Positions 25,619 through 34,173 of a stretch of 64,000 bases of DNA are shown here, piece after piece (the first letter of the stretch is position 1; every line of letters begins with the position of its first letter). The translations under genes were made by a program, and so were the position numbers. The DNA is from Streptomyces sp. ISL-98 (lineage in GTDB: Bacteria > Actinomycetota > Actinomycetes > Streptomycetales > Streptomycetaceae), in the NCBI RefSeq assembly GCF_018614055.1, contig NZ_JAGGPB010000032.1, positions 115,254-179,253 on the forward strand, given 5' to 3'. Below the pieces are notes generated by a model, which made no database searches, was not told where the DNA came from, and saw only the letters and a list, made by a program, of their open reading frames with translations.

Positions 25619-26275
25619 GCTGGTCCTTCACTTGGTGCAGGCCCTAGGTCGGTTGCCCCTGCCGAGGGCCCGTCAGGTGAACCCCGTCCCGGTCGAGGCA
25701 GGAGGCGGGGCTCGTTCTGGGCAGGAACGTAACAGTCATCTGACCTGGACTTTTGCCAAGGTGGTTGGTTCCAGCTGCCGTTGAGGAATCCCGTGATGCA
25801 TACTCGTGGGCGGGAGGGTGCATCACGGGACACCCCCAGGCTGCGGCATATGACAAAGGCATATTCGCCGAGCCTCAGCCGGCAAAGCCGGCGATACAGA
25901 CGAACCGCAGAAATCCCCTGCTCCCGCTTTGGCTGAATTTCAACCTGCGCAGCAGGTGTGCGGGCTGGTTCATGGTGCACTCGCGCTCGCTCGGCCATTT
26001 TTCGAGCCGTGGTTCGCGGAAGCACATTGCGGCACGCGGTTGGTTCAGCGCCGTGCGGTGGCGTCGGGAGTCGACAACACCACACAAGATCTTGGTGACC
26101 GCCACGCCTGGTGGGAGTGCCCTTACGCATCGCGGGCCGCTCTACCGGCTGTGGGCCCTGGCCTTCTTCGAGAAGGGTGTCCCGGGACAGCGGAGGGCGC
26201 TGCGATCTGTGATCAGCGAGTCTCGCTGGGTTGCCATATTGGGCCGGTTGGGCTAGCTCCGCGCACACTGGGATT
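25619..26275. other. 657-base gap without a convincing gene
   Basis: No frame here shows Streptomyces codon bias or a recognisable domain, and the sequence is less GC-rich than its neighbours. It contains the long hairpin at 25789-25830 and a second, GCCGGC-AAA-GCCGGC, at 25878-25892. TTGCCA at 26232-26237 and TAGCTC at 26255-26260 (17 bases apart) could be a weak promoter for the downstream phosphatase. The stretch looks like remnant or insertion DNA at the left edge of the accessory region. Confidence 0.5.
25789..25830. repeat. 12-bp perfect inverted repeat (hairpin)
   Basis: TCCCGTGATGCA at 25789-25800 is the exact reverse complement of TGCATCACGGGA at 25819-25830, with an 18-base loop. 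There is no T-run, so it is not a standard terminator. It may be a transposon-end relic, an operator or part of a structured RNA. Confidence 0.6.
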
Positions 26276-28777
26276 ATGCGCGGGACGATCGCCGGCGAGA
26301 CGGCGGAGCGCGAGGATCTGCTTGCTGCGGCCGTCGTCAAAGCCGTCGCAGGAACTGGCGCGCACGCCGGGAGTGTCTTTCTCCGCTCCGGCGACCGCCG
26401 CTCGATCGTGCTCGCCGCGACGTGCGGGGTGCCACCTTCCCTGCTGGGCGGCTGGCGCTTCATTCCGGTGACCAGCCCCATCCCGGTCGCCGTGGCGTAC
26501 AGCTCCGGGCGCACGGTACACCTGGCCGACGCCGACGAGACGATGCGCCGGTTTCCCCAGCTCGCGGTGGCTCTGCCGCACTCCTTCGGCTCCTGCTCCG
26601 TGCCGGTGGGCGCACAGGGGGAGACCTTCGGGGCACTGGCCGTCGTCTGGGGGGCGTCTCAGGGTGGCGAAGGGCTGTCCAAGGCCCAGCGCCGCCAGGT
26701 GCGCACCATCGCCAACCGGCTCGGCGCTTCCTTCGCCGCCCTCCGGGCCCGTACCGGCGATCCCGTCGAGTGCGACCCGCAGACGGTTCCCGTCGAGTCC
26801 CCGGCTCCCTCGGAATCGGCTGTACGGGTCGGGTTGTTCGACTGGGACCTCGTCGCCGGCACCTTCACCCTGGACGACGAGCTCTGCGCGATCTTCGGTA
26901 TCGACCCGCGCGCTTTCGACGGACGAGCCGAAACGCTTGCTTCCCGCCTGCACCCCGGTGACCTCGCTGCCTTCCGGGCCGCGGCCCGCGCGGCAGCTGA
27001 CGAGGGCCGGATCAACGGACGGCGGCTGCGCATACGAGAGCGAACGGGCGGCGGCGAGGGGTACCGGACCGTCGAGCTGTGGGGCCGCGTACCGGAGCCT
27101 GACGACACGCGGGCGCGCACCCATCTGGTCGGCGCGGTCGTCGACGCGCGGGCCGGCAGTGCGGCCGTCGCCGCGGTCGAGCGGCTGCGGGACGGGCTCT
27201 TCTCCCTCGCTCCCGACGGACGGATCAGCCACGCCAACCACAGGCTTGAGCAGCTGCTGGGCTTGCGCGGCGACGAGCTGCTGGGCCAGTGCCTCTGGGA
27301 CGTGCTGCCGTGGCTGTCCGACCCCGATTTCGAGTACCGGCACCGGTCCGCGATGATCTCGCAGGCGCCGGTCTCCTTCCTTGCATGCCGCCCGCCCGAC
27401 CGGTGGCTCGCCTTCTACCTCCATCCGGAGGCGGACGGGGTTACCGGCCGGGTGGTCCCCGTGGGGCGTCCTGCCCCGGCCGCGAGGGCACCTGCTGCCC
27501 CGGCCGCGACAGCAGCACCTGCCCCATCGGCCGTGCCGGCACCCGCTGCCGCATCGGCGCGCCTGGGCGTCATGTATCACGTCCTGCAACTGGGCAGCGC
27601 GCTGACCGAGGCAGTCACCGTCCGCGAAGTCTGCGACGTCGTCGCCGACCAGCTTCTCCCGGCCTTCGGCGGCCAGCAGCTGGCGATCTACATGGTTCGC
27701 GAGGGAACGATGCACCTGCTGTTCCACACCGGCCACCACGCGAACTTCCTCGACTGGCTGGAGGGCGTGCCTCTGCACGCCCGCCTCCCCGGTACGGAGG
27801 CCCTGACCTCCGGGGCTCCGCTTTTCATCGAGTCGCGGCAGGACCTGTCCCAGGGATACCCGGACATCCCCACGGGCGAGGTGAACTCCTGGGCGTATCT
27901 GCCGCTGATCGCCTCCAGCCGCCCCGTCGGCACCTGCGTTCTCGGCTTCGACGAGACCCATCCGTTCACCGCGAAGGACCGCGGCGTCCTCACCGCACTT
28001 GCCGGGCTGATCGCCCAGGCCCTGGAACGAGCGCGGCTCTACGACTCGGAATTCGCCCTCGCCCGTGGTCTGCAGCAGGCCCTCCTGCCGCACCGGCTGC
28101 CGGCAGTCCCGGGCGTCCGCACCACCGCGCGCTATCTGCCCGGCACCAGCGGAATGGACATCGGCGGCGACTGGTACGACGTCATCCTCACCGGTGACGG
28201 AGTGTCTTTCGTCATCGGAGACGTGGAGGGGCACAGCATCGCTGCCGCGGCCACCATGGCTCAACTGCGCAGTGCTGTAAGGGCCTTCGCGGCGGTGGGT
28301 CATACGCCCGGTGACGTGGTGGCGGGCGCCAACCAGACCCTCATCGACCTCGATGCCGGGCTGCTGGCCAGCTGCTGCTACATCCGTTTCGAACCCCGCC
28401 GCCACCAGGCGTACGCCGTCAGTGCCGGCCACCTCCCGCCACTGCTTCGCCGCCCCGACGGGACGACCGACGTCCTCGACCTGGACATCGGCCCTCTCCT
28501 CGGTGTGGATCGCGCGAGCGCCTATCCGGGAACCCGGATCGGCCTCCCGCCGGGCTCCGTACTCGCCCTCTACACGGACGGCTTGGTCGAGGAGCGCGGC
28601 ACCGACATCGACGTGGGGATCGACCGCCTGCGGGCATCCCTGGCCCACGCCCGCGCGGACTCACTGGACGAACTCGCCGACCGGCTTCTGCGCGACGCTC
28701 GGCGCTCCTCGTACCGCGCCGACGACATCGCCCTGCTGCTCACCGAGTACGGTCCGTTGACGTCCTCCCCCTCATGA
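26276..28777 (+). CDS. GAF/PAS-containing SpoIIE-type PP2C phosphatase
   Basis: This 833-residue protein is a sensor phosphatase. A GAF-like domain covers about 1-150, a PAS-like region 165-290, a second PAS 300-400, then an Ala/Pro linker and a GAF domain at 430-590. The SpoIIE/RsbU phosphatase domain spans 600-825 with GGDWYDVI, VIGDVEGHS and YTDGLVEERG as metal motifs. Such proteins dephosphorylate STAS anti-sigma antagonists and so switch sigma factors on; a STAS gene lies 2 kb downstream. The ATG at 26276 has no strong ribosome site. The last four residues (SSPS) and the stop come from a transposon-end hairpin, so the natural C-terminus may have been replaced. Confidence 0.9.
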   Translation: MRGTIAGETAEREDLLAAAVVKAVAGTGAHAGSVFLRSGDRRSIVLAATCGVPPSLLGGWRFIPVTSPIPVAVAYSSGRTVHLADADETMRRFPQLAVALPHSFGSCSVPVGAQGETFGALAVVWGASQGGEGLSKAQRRQVRTIANRLGASFAALRARTGDPVECDPQTVPVESPAPSESAVRVGLFDWDLVAGTFTLDDELCAIFGIDPRAFDGRAETLASRLHPGDLAAFRAAARAAADEGRINGRRLRIRERTGGGEGYRTVELWGRVPEPDDTRARTHLVGAVVDARAGSAAVAAVERLRDGLFSLAPDGRISHANHRLEQLLGLRGDELLGQCLWDVLPWLSDPDFEYRHRSAMISQAPVSFLACRPPDRWLAFYLHPEADGVTGRVVPVGRPAPAARAPAAPAATAAPAPSAVPAPAAASARLGVMYHVLQLGSALTEAVTVREVCDVVADQLLPAFGGQQLAIYMVREGTMHLLFHTGHHANFLDWLEGVPLHARLPGTEALTSGAPLFIESRQDLSQGYPDIPTGEVNSWAYLPLIASSRPVGTCVLGFDETHPFTAKDRGVLTALAGLIAQALERARLYDSEFALARGLQQALLPHRLPAVPGVRTTARYLPGTSGMDIGGDWYDVILTGDGVSFVIGDVEGHSIAAAATMAQLRSAVRAFAAVGHTPGDVVAGANQTLIDLDAGLLASCCYIRFEPRRHQAYAVSAGHLPPLLRRPDGTTDVLDLDIGPLLGVDRASAYPGTRIGLPPGSVLALYTDGLVEERGTDIDVGIDRLRASLAHARADSLDELADRLLRDARRSSYRADDIALLLTEYGPLTSSPS

Positions 28778-28786
28778 ATGAGGGGG
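28767..28786. mobile_element. IS200/IS605-type end hairpin
   Basis: CCCCCTCAT at 28767-28775 and ATGAGGGGG at 28778-28786 form a 9-bp stem with a 2-base loop, just after the 3' end of a TnpB remnant. Subterminal hairpins of this kind mark the right end of IS605-family elements, and the TnpB guide RNA is normally made from this end. Five Ts follow at 28794-28798, so the hairpin may also terminate the phosphatase mRNA. Confidence 0.55.
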
Positions 28787-28797
28787 ATTGCCCTTTT

Positions 28798-29346
28798 TCA
28801 GGGGTTTCGGCCGGTTGCCCGGCTTACGGGTTCCTGCTTCAGGGACCGGCTGATGCCGAGGTCTCCACAGGCTGAGACGGCAAGCCCTGCCGCCTTGATG
28901 TTGAGGGCCGCGTTCACGTCAGCGTGTGCAGTGTGGCCGCAGGCACGGCACCGGAAGACCGCTTGGCTCTCGCGGTTTTCCGGTGCCGTGTGCTTGCAGG
29001 CGTGGCACTGCTGCGACGTGTACGCGGGACTGACCTTCGCCACGACGCTGCCCGTGTACCGGGCGGCGCTGGTGAGGGCGAGTTCGAGACGATGCCATCC
29101 CTTATCGAGGATGACCCGGTTCAGGCCCCGTTTCTGGGCGACGTTCACGCCCGGCGCCGCCACGGTGTGCGAGGTCGACGCAGACATGTTCCTCGTCTTG
29201 AGGTCTTCCAGCACTACCAGGGCGTTGCGGGCGGTGATCCGGTTCGCTGTCCACGCGCAGAAGTCGCCGCGCCGGTCTGTGACCCTGCCCATGATCCGGT
29301 TCATCGCCGCGATCGTCTTACGCCGGTTGACGCTGCCTCGCTTGCC
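28798..29346 (-). pseudogene. tnpB: Truncated TnpB (IS605 family), C-terminal remnant
   Basis: The frame is open from GKRGSVNRRKTIAA (29346) to the stop at 28798, about 182 residues of a protein normally near 400. The RuvC part keeps the catalytic Glu in VLEDLKTRNM and the final Asp in HADVNAALNI, and the zinc ribbon CHAC...CRAC is intact, but the N-terminal half with the first catalytic Asp is gone. A TAG at 29350-29352 interrupts the frame upstream. No TnpA is present, so this is a dead fragment. It lies on the strand opposite to its neighbours, next to the end hairpin at 28767-28786. Confidence 0.85.
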
Positions 29347-29352
29347 CGGCTA

Positions 29353-29742
29353 CAGCGTCGTCGAGCTACACAGAAGCAGGCGACGCAACGCGCTCTTGCG
29401 GCACTGGCTCGATTCGGTCCCAGCGATCGACAGACCTGATGGCATCGAGGTCGGCATCGGAGAGTCGATTTGTGACGAGGCAGGTCCGGACACCGATGCG
29501 CAAGGTGTGCTTCCGTCGGAGCGCGGTCGCTTCTCGATGATGCCGGGGCCGGCGACGGGGGGCTGGCCGCACCGCGCACGCCAGTCGTCGCCGCACTTCT
29601 GAAAGGGCGTCAAGTCTCCATGCAGCCATCGTGATACGGGCTGACACGGGGCGCTATCCGCAACCTTTGGTCAGGACTATGCTGTTGAGTGAGGCCCCGG
29701 TCCCTGGCAGCGATGTCTTGTTGCGCTCCGGGAAGGGTCGCC
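29353..29742. other. 390-base gap upstream of the TnpB remnant
   Basis: This stretch holds no gene I can support. It shows no similarity to the missing TnpB N-terminus, so the left part of the element was lost and not just frameshifted. The final 60 bases (from about 29680) lead into the small membrane gene and contain a TATGCT hexamer at 29678-29683 that could be a -10 box. Confidence 0.45.
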
Positions 29743-29994
29743 GTGTTCGTCTTGCTTCTCATCCTCATCGTGGTCCTGTTCGGTCTCGGCTTCCTCAGCC
29801 CCGTCTGGTGGGTGGCAGCAGCCGTTCTCATCTTCGGTCTCGTGCACTACGGCCGCGGGGGCGCCAGGGGCGGGGCCCGTGGCGGCGATTCCGATTACCG
29901 GGATTACCGGGACCGTCAGGACCGTTGGGACCGCCGGTACAGGCGGCAGCGCCGGGGCGGCTGGGACCGTCGGGACCGTGAACATCACAGGTGA
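29743..29994 (+). CDS. Small membrane protein with Asp/Arg/Tyr-rich tail
   Basis: This 83-residue protein has two short hydrophobic segments (about 1-20 and 23-36) followed by a tail of GGARGGARGG and repeated RDYRDRQDRW-like Arg/Asp/Tyr residues. The GTG at 29743 follows GGGAAGGG by five bases; upstream ATGs lack a ribosome site. Similar tiny hydrophobic proteins are common in Streptomyces stress islands, but no function is known. The charged tail may bind nucleic acid or lipid heads; that is speculation. Confidence 0.6.
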   Translation: MFVLLLILIVVLFGLGFLSPVWWVAAAVLIFGLVHYGRGGARGGARGGDSDYRDYRDRQDRWDRRYRRQRRGGWDRRDREHHR

Positions 29995-30076
29995 CCGATG
30001 GGGCGGACTGCCTTCCAGGCGTGCCAACGGCTTTCGCCCAGGCCGGACGTGCTGACTGCGCTGCGAGGTACACACC

Positions 30077-30427
30077 ATGCGTCAGACGATCACGGTTCAT
30101 GAAGAGCAGCGGGCTGTGACGACTGTGGGCGTGGTGGCAGACGCTGCTCTGGTCGTGGAAATTCTTGCACTGCGTGCCGAGAACAAGCAGTTGGGGCAGG
30201 CGCTGGTCAGCCACGCGGTGATCGACCAGGCGTGCGGGATGGTGATGGCCCTGGCGCCGTGTTCCAGTGACGGGGCCTGGAATCTGCTGGTGGACGTGTC
30301 GCAGCACTGCAACGTCAAACTCAGGGACGTAGCTGCGGCCCTGGTCGCCACGACGGAGGGCAAGAAGCTCCCGCAGGAGATGCAACGGGAGTGGCGTCGT
30401 GCGTTGCGGTGCCTTCGTGCGGCGTAG
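30077..30427 (+). CDS. ANTAR domain protein, stand-alone
   Basis: This 116-residue protein has an ANTAR RNA-binding domain at about 40-95 (VSHAVIDQACGMVMALAPCS then NVKLRDVAAALV), preceded by a helix with LRAENKQLGQAL that could form a coiled coil for dimerisation. ANTAR proteins bind paired hairpins in mRNA leaders and prevent termination. It has no sensor domain of its own. The ATG has GAGG about eight bases upstream. Two further ANTAR genes lie within 2 kb on the same strand. Confidence 0.8.
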   Translation: MRQTITVHEEQRAVTTVGVVADAALVVEILALRAENKQLGQALVSHAVIDQACGMVMALAPCSSDGAWNLLVDVSQHCNVKLRDVAAALVATTEGKKLPQEMQREWRRALRCLRAA

Positions 30428-30834
30428 TGGCGGTGGACTGCTCGCGCGTCCACAGGTGGCACCGGTCGGTGAGTGAGCCCTTGGGGCCGTACGCCGAGGA
30501 GGTGCCGCGGGGTCGGTGGAACGCGGTGACCGAGGAACGGCTGTTGGGGGGGGTGGGCGCACGGGCTATGCTGCGATGGACGTCCCAGACCCCGGCGTGA
30601 CCCATGCTGTTGTCGTGCTCGTGCCTGCGGGGAGTGGACGACTCGTCTGGATCACCACAGGCCCACCTTCGAGGCGAAGCCGGTCGGTTTCACGGCCCTG
30701 GAAACAGGGTTGCCATCCGTCGCTTTTGCCTGACCTGTAAAGGCGTCCGACCACGGGGAATACGCGCCAGGTTAAGCCGAAATTTAAGGCCCGCCCAGCG
30801 GTGCACCAGGTGGTCACATAGGAACTGAGGCACT
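30428..30834. other. 407-base gap before the STAS gene
   Basis: Several short frames cross this gap but none has a family-like product. GTTTC at 30687-30691 and GGGTTG at 30707-30712, 15 bases apart, resemble a SigB-type promoter, which would fit the stress-type STAS gene that follows, but the -10 match is partial. The 3' end (30740-30834) is AT-richer than the surroundings. Confidence 0.35.
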
Positions 30835-31227
30835 ATGCCTGTTCTGTCAAGCTTGAACCTCCACCGGCACGACCGAGGAAGCCACGCGACCATCACCCTG
30901 GCGGGTGAACTCGACCTGGAGACGGCACCCTCCGTGCGCGTGATGATCGAGGACTGTCTGCGGGACGGAATCCGTACGCTCGACATCGACCTGACCCTTC
31001 TCACCTTCTGCGATGTCAGCGGCCTCAATGCCTTCCTGGCCACCGCTCGGCTCACCACCACAGCTGAGGGTTCGCTGTGCCTGCGCCACCCGAGTCCGAT
31101 GCTGACCCGACTCCTGGATCTGACCGCCACCGGGTTCCTCCTGTACGACCGGCCTCTGGTACCCGCGCCGCCTGTCGCCATTACGGACGACCTGGCTGCC
31201 GCGCGTCCCACGTCGCTGGCCTCGTGA
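30835..31227 (+). CDS. STAS domain anti-sigma factor antagonist
   Basis: This 130-residue protein has a STAS domain at about 5-105 with AGELDLETAPSV and the phosphorylation loop FCDVSGLNAF, where S62 is the likely site. In its dephosphorylated form such a protein binds an anti-sigma kinase and frees a stress sigma factor. The SpoIIE-type phosphatase 2 kb upstream and the HATPase gene at 39954-40487 are possible partners. No strong ribosome site is visible before the ATG. Confidence 0.88.
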   Translation: MPVLSSLNLHRHDRGSHATITLAGELDLETAPSVRVMIEDCLRDGIRTLDIDLTLLTFCDVSGLNAFLATARLTTTAEGSLCLRHPSPMLTRLLDLTATGFLLYDRPLVPAPPVAITDDLAAARPTSLAS

Positions 31228-31291
31228 CCGGGCCCGGGAGCACGACCAAGAGCCCGCCCGACGCAGGTGGCACGGGGCGAGGTGGTGGTGG

Positions 31292-32011
31292 GTGATCAGT
31301 GACCGCATGGTCGGGGTTCTGCGTCTGCTGCAGTCCGACGACGGCTCCGGCCAGGTCGCCGATGTCGCCGCGGCCGGCGCCGCCGCGTTGGGCGTGGACG
31401 GCCTCGCGGTCTCCCTGGTCACCGAGGGCGACCTCACCGAGCTCCTGTGGTGCTCTGACGCCGCGACGCGCCGCTTCGAGGACCTTCAGCTCACCCTCGG
31501 GGAGGGCCCTGGGCCCGACGCGGCCCGCACCGGCGCGATGGTGTGGGTGCCCGACCTGGCCGGCGTTCGCCTTGCGCGCTGGCCCGCGCTGGCCATGGAG
31601 GCCCCCGGCCTGCCGGCCCGGGCGGTCTTCTGCTTCCCGATGGGGATCGGCGCGATCCGCACCGGCGTCCTGACCGCCGTACGCCGCACCCCGGGCCCGC
31701 TGACCGCACAGCAGGCCGACGACGCGCTGATCCTGGCCGACGCGCTCACCGCCCGGTGCCTGGGCAGTGGCGAGCCCCCCGTGGACGGCTCGCCCGCCGG
31801 CACCCTGCAGCACGCTGTGATCCACCAGGCGACGGGCATGGTCAGCGTCCAACTCTCCCTGTCCCTGCCCCAAGCCTTGCTGCGGCTGCGCGCGCATGCT
31901 TACAGCAGTGCGCGCTCCATCACCGACATCTCCCAGGACGTGGTGGACCGGCGGCTTCGCCTGGACCACAACGGCAACGGCACGCCCCCGACCGTCGTAG
32001 ACAAGGACTGA
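31292..32011 (+). CDS. GAF and ANTAR domain protein 1
   Basis: This 239-residue protein has a GAF sensor domain at about 10-155 (LTLGEGPGPDAARTG, VFCFPMGIGAIRTGVLTAVR) and an ANTAR RNA-binding domain at about 175-228 (LQHAVIHQATGMVSVQLSLSLPQAL). It probably senses a small ligand or redox state and controls antitermination. The GTG at 31292 has GAGGTGGTGG upstream. It is followed five bases later by a second GAF-ANTAR gene, so the two are likely co-transcribed. Confidence 0.85.
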   Translation: MISDRMVGVLRLLQSDDGSGQVADVAAAGAAALGVDGLAVSLVTEGDLTELLWCSDAATRRFEDLQLTLGEGPGPDAARTGAMVWVPDLAGVRLARWPALAMEAPGLPARAVFCFPMGIGAIRTGVLTAVRRTPGPLTAQQADDALILADALTARCLGSGEPPVDGSPAGTLQHAVIHQATGMVSVQLSLSLPQALLRLRAHAYSSARSITDISQDVVDRRLRLDHNGNGTPPTVVDKD

Positions 32012-32016
32012 TCGAC

Positions 32017-32766
32017 ATGCCCCGCGAACAACGGCTCACCGAGGTCTTCGTGGAAGTCGCCGACTCCCTGACCGACGACTTCGACCTCATCGACTTCCTC
32101 CAGCAGCTCTCGGTGCGCTGCATGGAACTGCTGGACGTGGCGGCGGTCGGCATCCTGCTGGCCGACCAGCACGACACCCTGCAGACCATCGCCGCCTCCG
32201 ACGAACACACCCGACTGCTCGAACTCTTCGCCCTGCAGCACGACCAAGGCCCCTGCGTGGAGTGCTACAAGAGCGGCCACGCCCGCACCAACATCAACCT
32301 CACCGATCCGAAAGCCACGGAGAGCTGGCCGCAGTTCGCCACCCGCGCCCACGAGACCGGGTTCGTGGCCACCAACGCACTCCCGCTGCGGCTACGCGGC
32401 CGCGTGATCGGCGCACTCTCCCTGTTCCAGACCGACCCCGACCCCCTCAGCGACCAGGACATCACCCTCGCCCAGGCCCTGGCAGACATCGCGACCATCG
32501 CCATCCTGCAGCAGCGCACCCTGGACCACAGCCACATCGAGCGTGCCCAACTCCAGTACGCCCTCACCAGCCGCATCGTCCTGGAACAGGTCAAGGGCAT
32601 CCTCGCGGAACGCTGGCACATCTCACTCGACGACGCGTTCACCGCCTTCCGCTCCTACGCCCGCGCCCACCAACGTCAGCTCGCACAGCTCGCTCGCGAG
32701 ATCGCCGACGGCGACTTCGACACCACCCTGATCCCCCACCCGGCCACCGCATCCCCCCGGCGCTGA
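32017..32766 (+). CDS. GAF and ANTAR domain protein 2
   Basis: This 249-residue protein has a GAF domain at about 20-165, with two cysteines in GPCVECYKSG that are frequent in redox-type GAF domains, and an ANTAR domain at about 172-232 (RIVLEQVKGILAERWHISLDDAFTAF). The ATG at 32017 uses AAGGA within the end of the previous gene. It is paralogous to its upstream neighbour but not a recent duplicate. It should act as an RNA-binding antiterminator. Confidence 0.88.
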   Translation: MPREQRLTEVFVEVADSLTDDFDLIDFLQQLSVRCMELLDVAAVGILLADQHDTLQTIAASDEHTRLLELFALQHDQGPCVECYKSGHARTNINLTDPKATESWPQFATRAHETGFVATNALPLRLRGRVIGALSLFQTDPDPLSDQDITLAQALADIATIAILQQRTLDHSHIERAQLQYALTSRIVLEQVKGILAERWHISLDDAFTAFRSYARAHQRQLAQLAREIADGDFDTTLIPHPATASPRR

Positions 32767-33080
32767 GCGGCGCGTCATGTGCGCGCTTCGTTGCAACGGC
32801 ACGACGGATGCGAGCACTCGTACGACGAGCTTGTGGTTAACCATCCGCGGAACGGCATGCTGAATCAGCACTCCGACGACGACGAGTGGCAGCAGGAGGT
32901 CGTCGGACGTCGCCCCAGTGCTTCGCGGTTCGTCGGTGTTCGGCGTCGATGGTGAAGGCGTCCTGTCAAGCGAGGGTGCCCCTTGTCGCGCCTTCGCACC
33001 TGTCGGCCTGAGCCGCTTCGGCTTCCCTGCCCTGGTGAGCTCATCGTCTCGGTGCGTACGCTTGTGAGTGGGTGACCACC
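32767..33080. other. 314-base gap, no gene recognised
   Basis: I see no coding frame with correct codon bias and no terminator with a strong stem after the GAF-ANTAR gene. TACGCT at 33057-33062, nine bases before the GTG at 33072, is a possible -10 box for the YihY gene. Confidence 0.4.
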
Positions 33081-34067
33081 ATGGAATGGCTGACCAGGTT
33101 GCCCGGGATTGGGCCCATGATTGCGCGGCTGATGCGTACGCACGTGTGGCGCGCGTACGAGCGGGTGGCCTCGGCCCACTGGGCCCGGCTTGCCGCCGCC
33201 GTCACCTTCACCAGTTTCGTTGCGCTCTTTCCGCTGGTCACCGTCGCCGCGGCGATCAGCGCCAAGCTGCTGAGCGACGACCAGCTCGGGAAACTCCAGG
33301 ACAAGATCGCCGACCAGGCGCCGGGGTTTTCCGACCTGCTGGACCTGGACAGTCTCGTCGCGCACGCCGGGGCCGTCGGGCTCATCGCGGGCGCGCTGCT
33401 GCTTGTGATCGGCATCAACTGGGTCGGCGCCCTGCGCGGGTGCCTGCGTGCGGTGTGGGAGAAGGAGCAGGACCCTGGAAATCCGATCCTGCTCAGGGTC
33501 AAGGACACCGTTGTGCTGGTCGGTCTCGGCGTGGTCGGGCTGGTTGCGCTCGGCAGTTCGGTGTTCGCGAACAGTGCGGTTGGCTGGGCCGCCGACAGGG
33601 TCGGGATCGAGGGCGGGGCGGGACGGGCGCTGCTGTTCTTCGCGGGTCTGGCCATCGCCCTGCTCGTCGATTTCCTGCTGCTGGTCTACGTGCTCACCCG
33701 GCTGGCGCGGGTGCATCCGGGTCGGCGCGCGGTCGTGGTGGCCGGTCTGATCGGTGCGGTGGGCTTCGAGCTGCTCAAGCTGTTGCTGACCGGCTATCTG
33801 CAGGGCGTCGCGGGGAAGAGCATGTACGGCGCCTTCGCTGTGCCGGTCGCCGTCGTTCTGTGGATCAACCTCATGGCCAGGCTGCTGCTGTACTGCGCAG
33901 CTTGGACGGCGACGGCGACGGCGACGGCGGCGGGGACGGGGACTGCGGTGCAGTCCAGCGAAGCAGCCGCAGACGGCCCGGGTCCCGGGACCGAACCCGC
34001 AGTGAGCGACACACCCCGGCGGGCAGCGGAAAGCAGCGGCCCTCAAACGACACCGCGCAGGCCCTGA
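33081..34067 (+). CDS. YihY/BrkB family integral membrane protein
   Basis: This 328-residue protein has six predicted membrane segments between residues 40 and 275 and the family segments VASAHWARLAAAVTFTSFVALFPL, WEKEQDPGNPILLRVKD and VLWINLMARLLLYCAAW. The last 60 residues are a low-complexity Ala/Thr/Pro tail. The family (formerly misnamed RNase BN) has no settled function. I start it at ATG 33081 (MEWLTRLPGIGPMI), the family-like N-terminus; GTG 33072 is also possible. A decayed paralogue lies immediately downstream in convergent orientation. Confidence 0.87.
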   Translation: MEWLTRLPGIGPMIARLMRTHVWRAYERVASAHWARLAAAVTFTSFVALFPLVTVAAAISAKLLSDDQLGKLQDKIADQAPGFSDLLDLDSLVAHAGAVGLIAGALLLVIGINWVGALRGCLRAVWEKEQDPGNPILLRVKDTVVLVGLGVVGLVALGSSVFANSAVGWAADRVGIEGGAGRALLFFAGLAIALLVDFLLLVYVLTRLARVHPGRRAVVVAGLIGAVGFELLKLLLTGYLQGVAGKSMYGAFAVPVAVVLWINLMARLLLYCAAWTATATATAAGTGTAVQSSEAAADGPGPGTEPAVSDTPRRAAESSGPQTTPRRP

Positions 34068-34084
34068 TGCGCGAGCTGTCCACG

Positions 34085-34100
34085 TCCCGCTCCGGCGGGA
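34085..34100. terminator. Hairpin between convergent YihY genes
   Basis: TCCCGC at 34085-34090 and GCGGGA at 34095-34100 form a 6-bp GC stem with a TCCG loop 18 bases after the YihY stop codon. There is no U tail, which is common for Streptomyces terminators. Confidence 0.35.
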
Positions 34101-34173
34101 GTGCCCACCGACACCCACAGGAGGGGCTTGAGCTCCTGCCCGAGTCAGGCGTGACCAAATCCAGATCCGCATC

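Noticed and set aside
25753..26256. 167-codon plus-strand frame in the gene-free gap
   Set aside because: Codon bias does not fit, no ribosome site, no recognisable domain, and it reads through two hairpins.
28798..29346. Active TnpB nuclease system
   Set aside because: More than half of the protein, including the first catalytic Asp, is missing, so nuclease activity is not expected.
30391..30600. 69-codon frame between the ANTAR and STAS genes
   Set aside because: It overlaps the end of the ANTAR gene in another frame and shows no conserved features.
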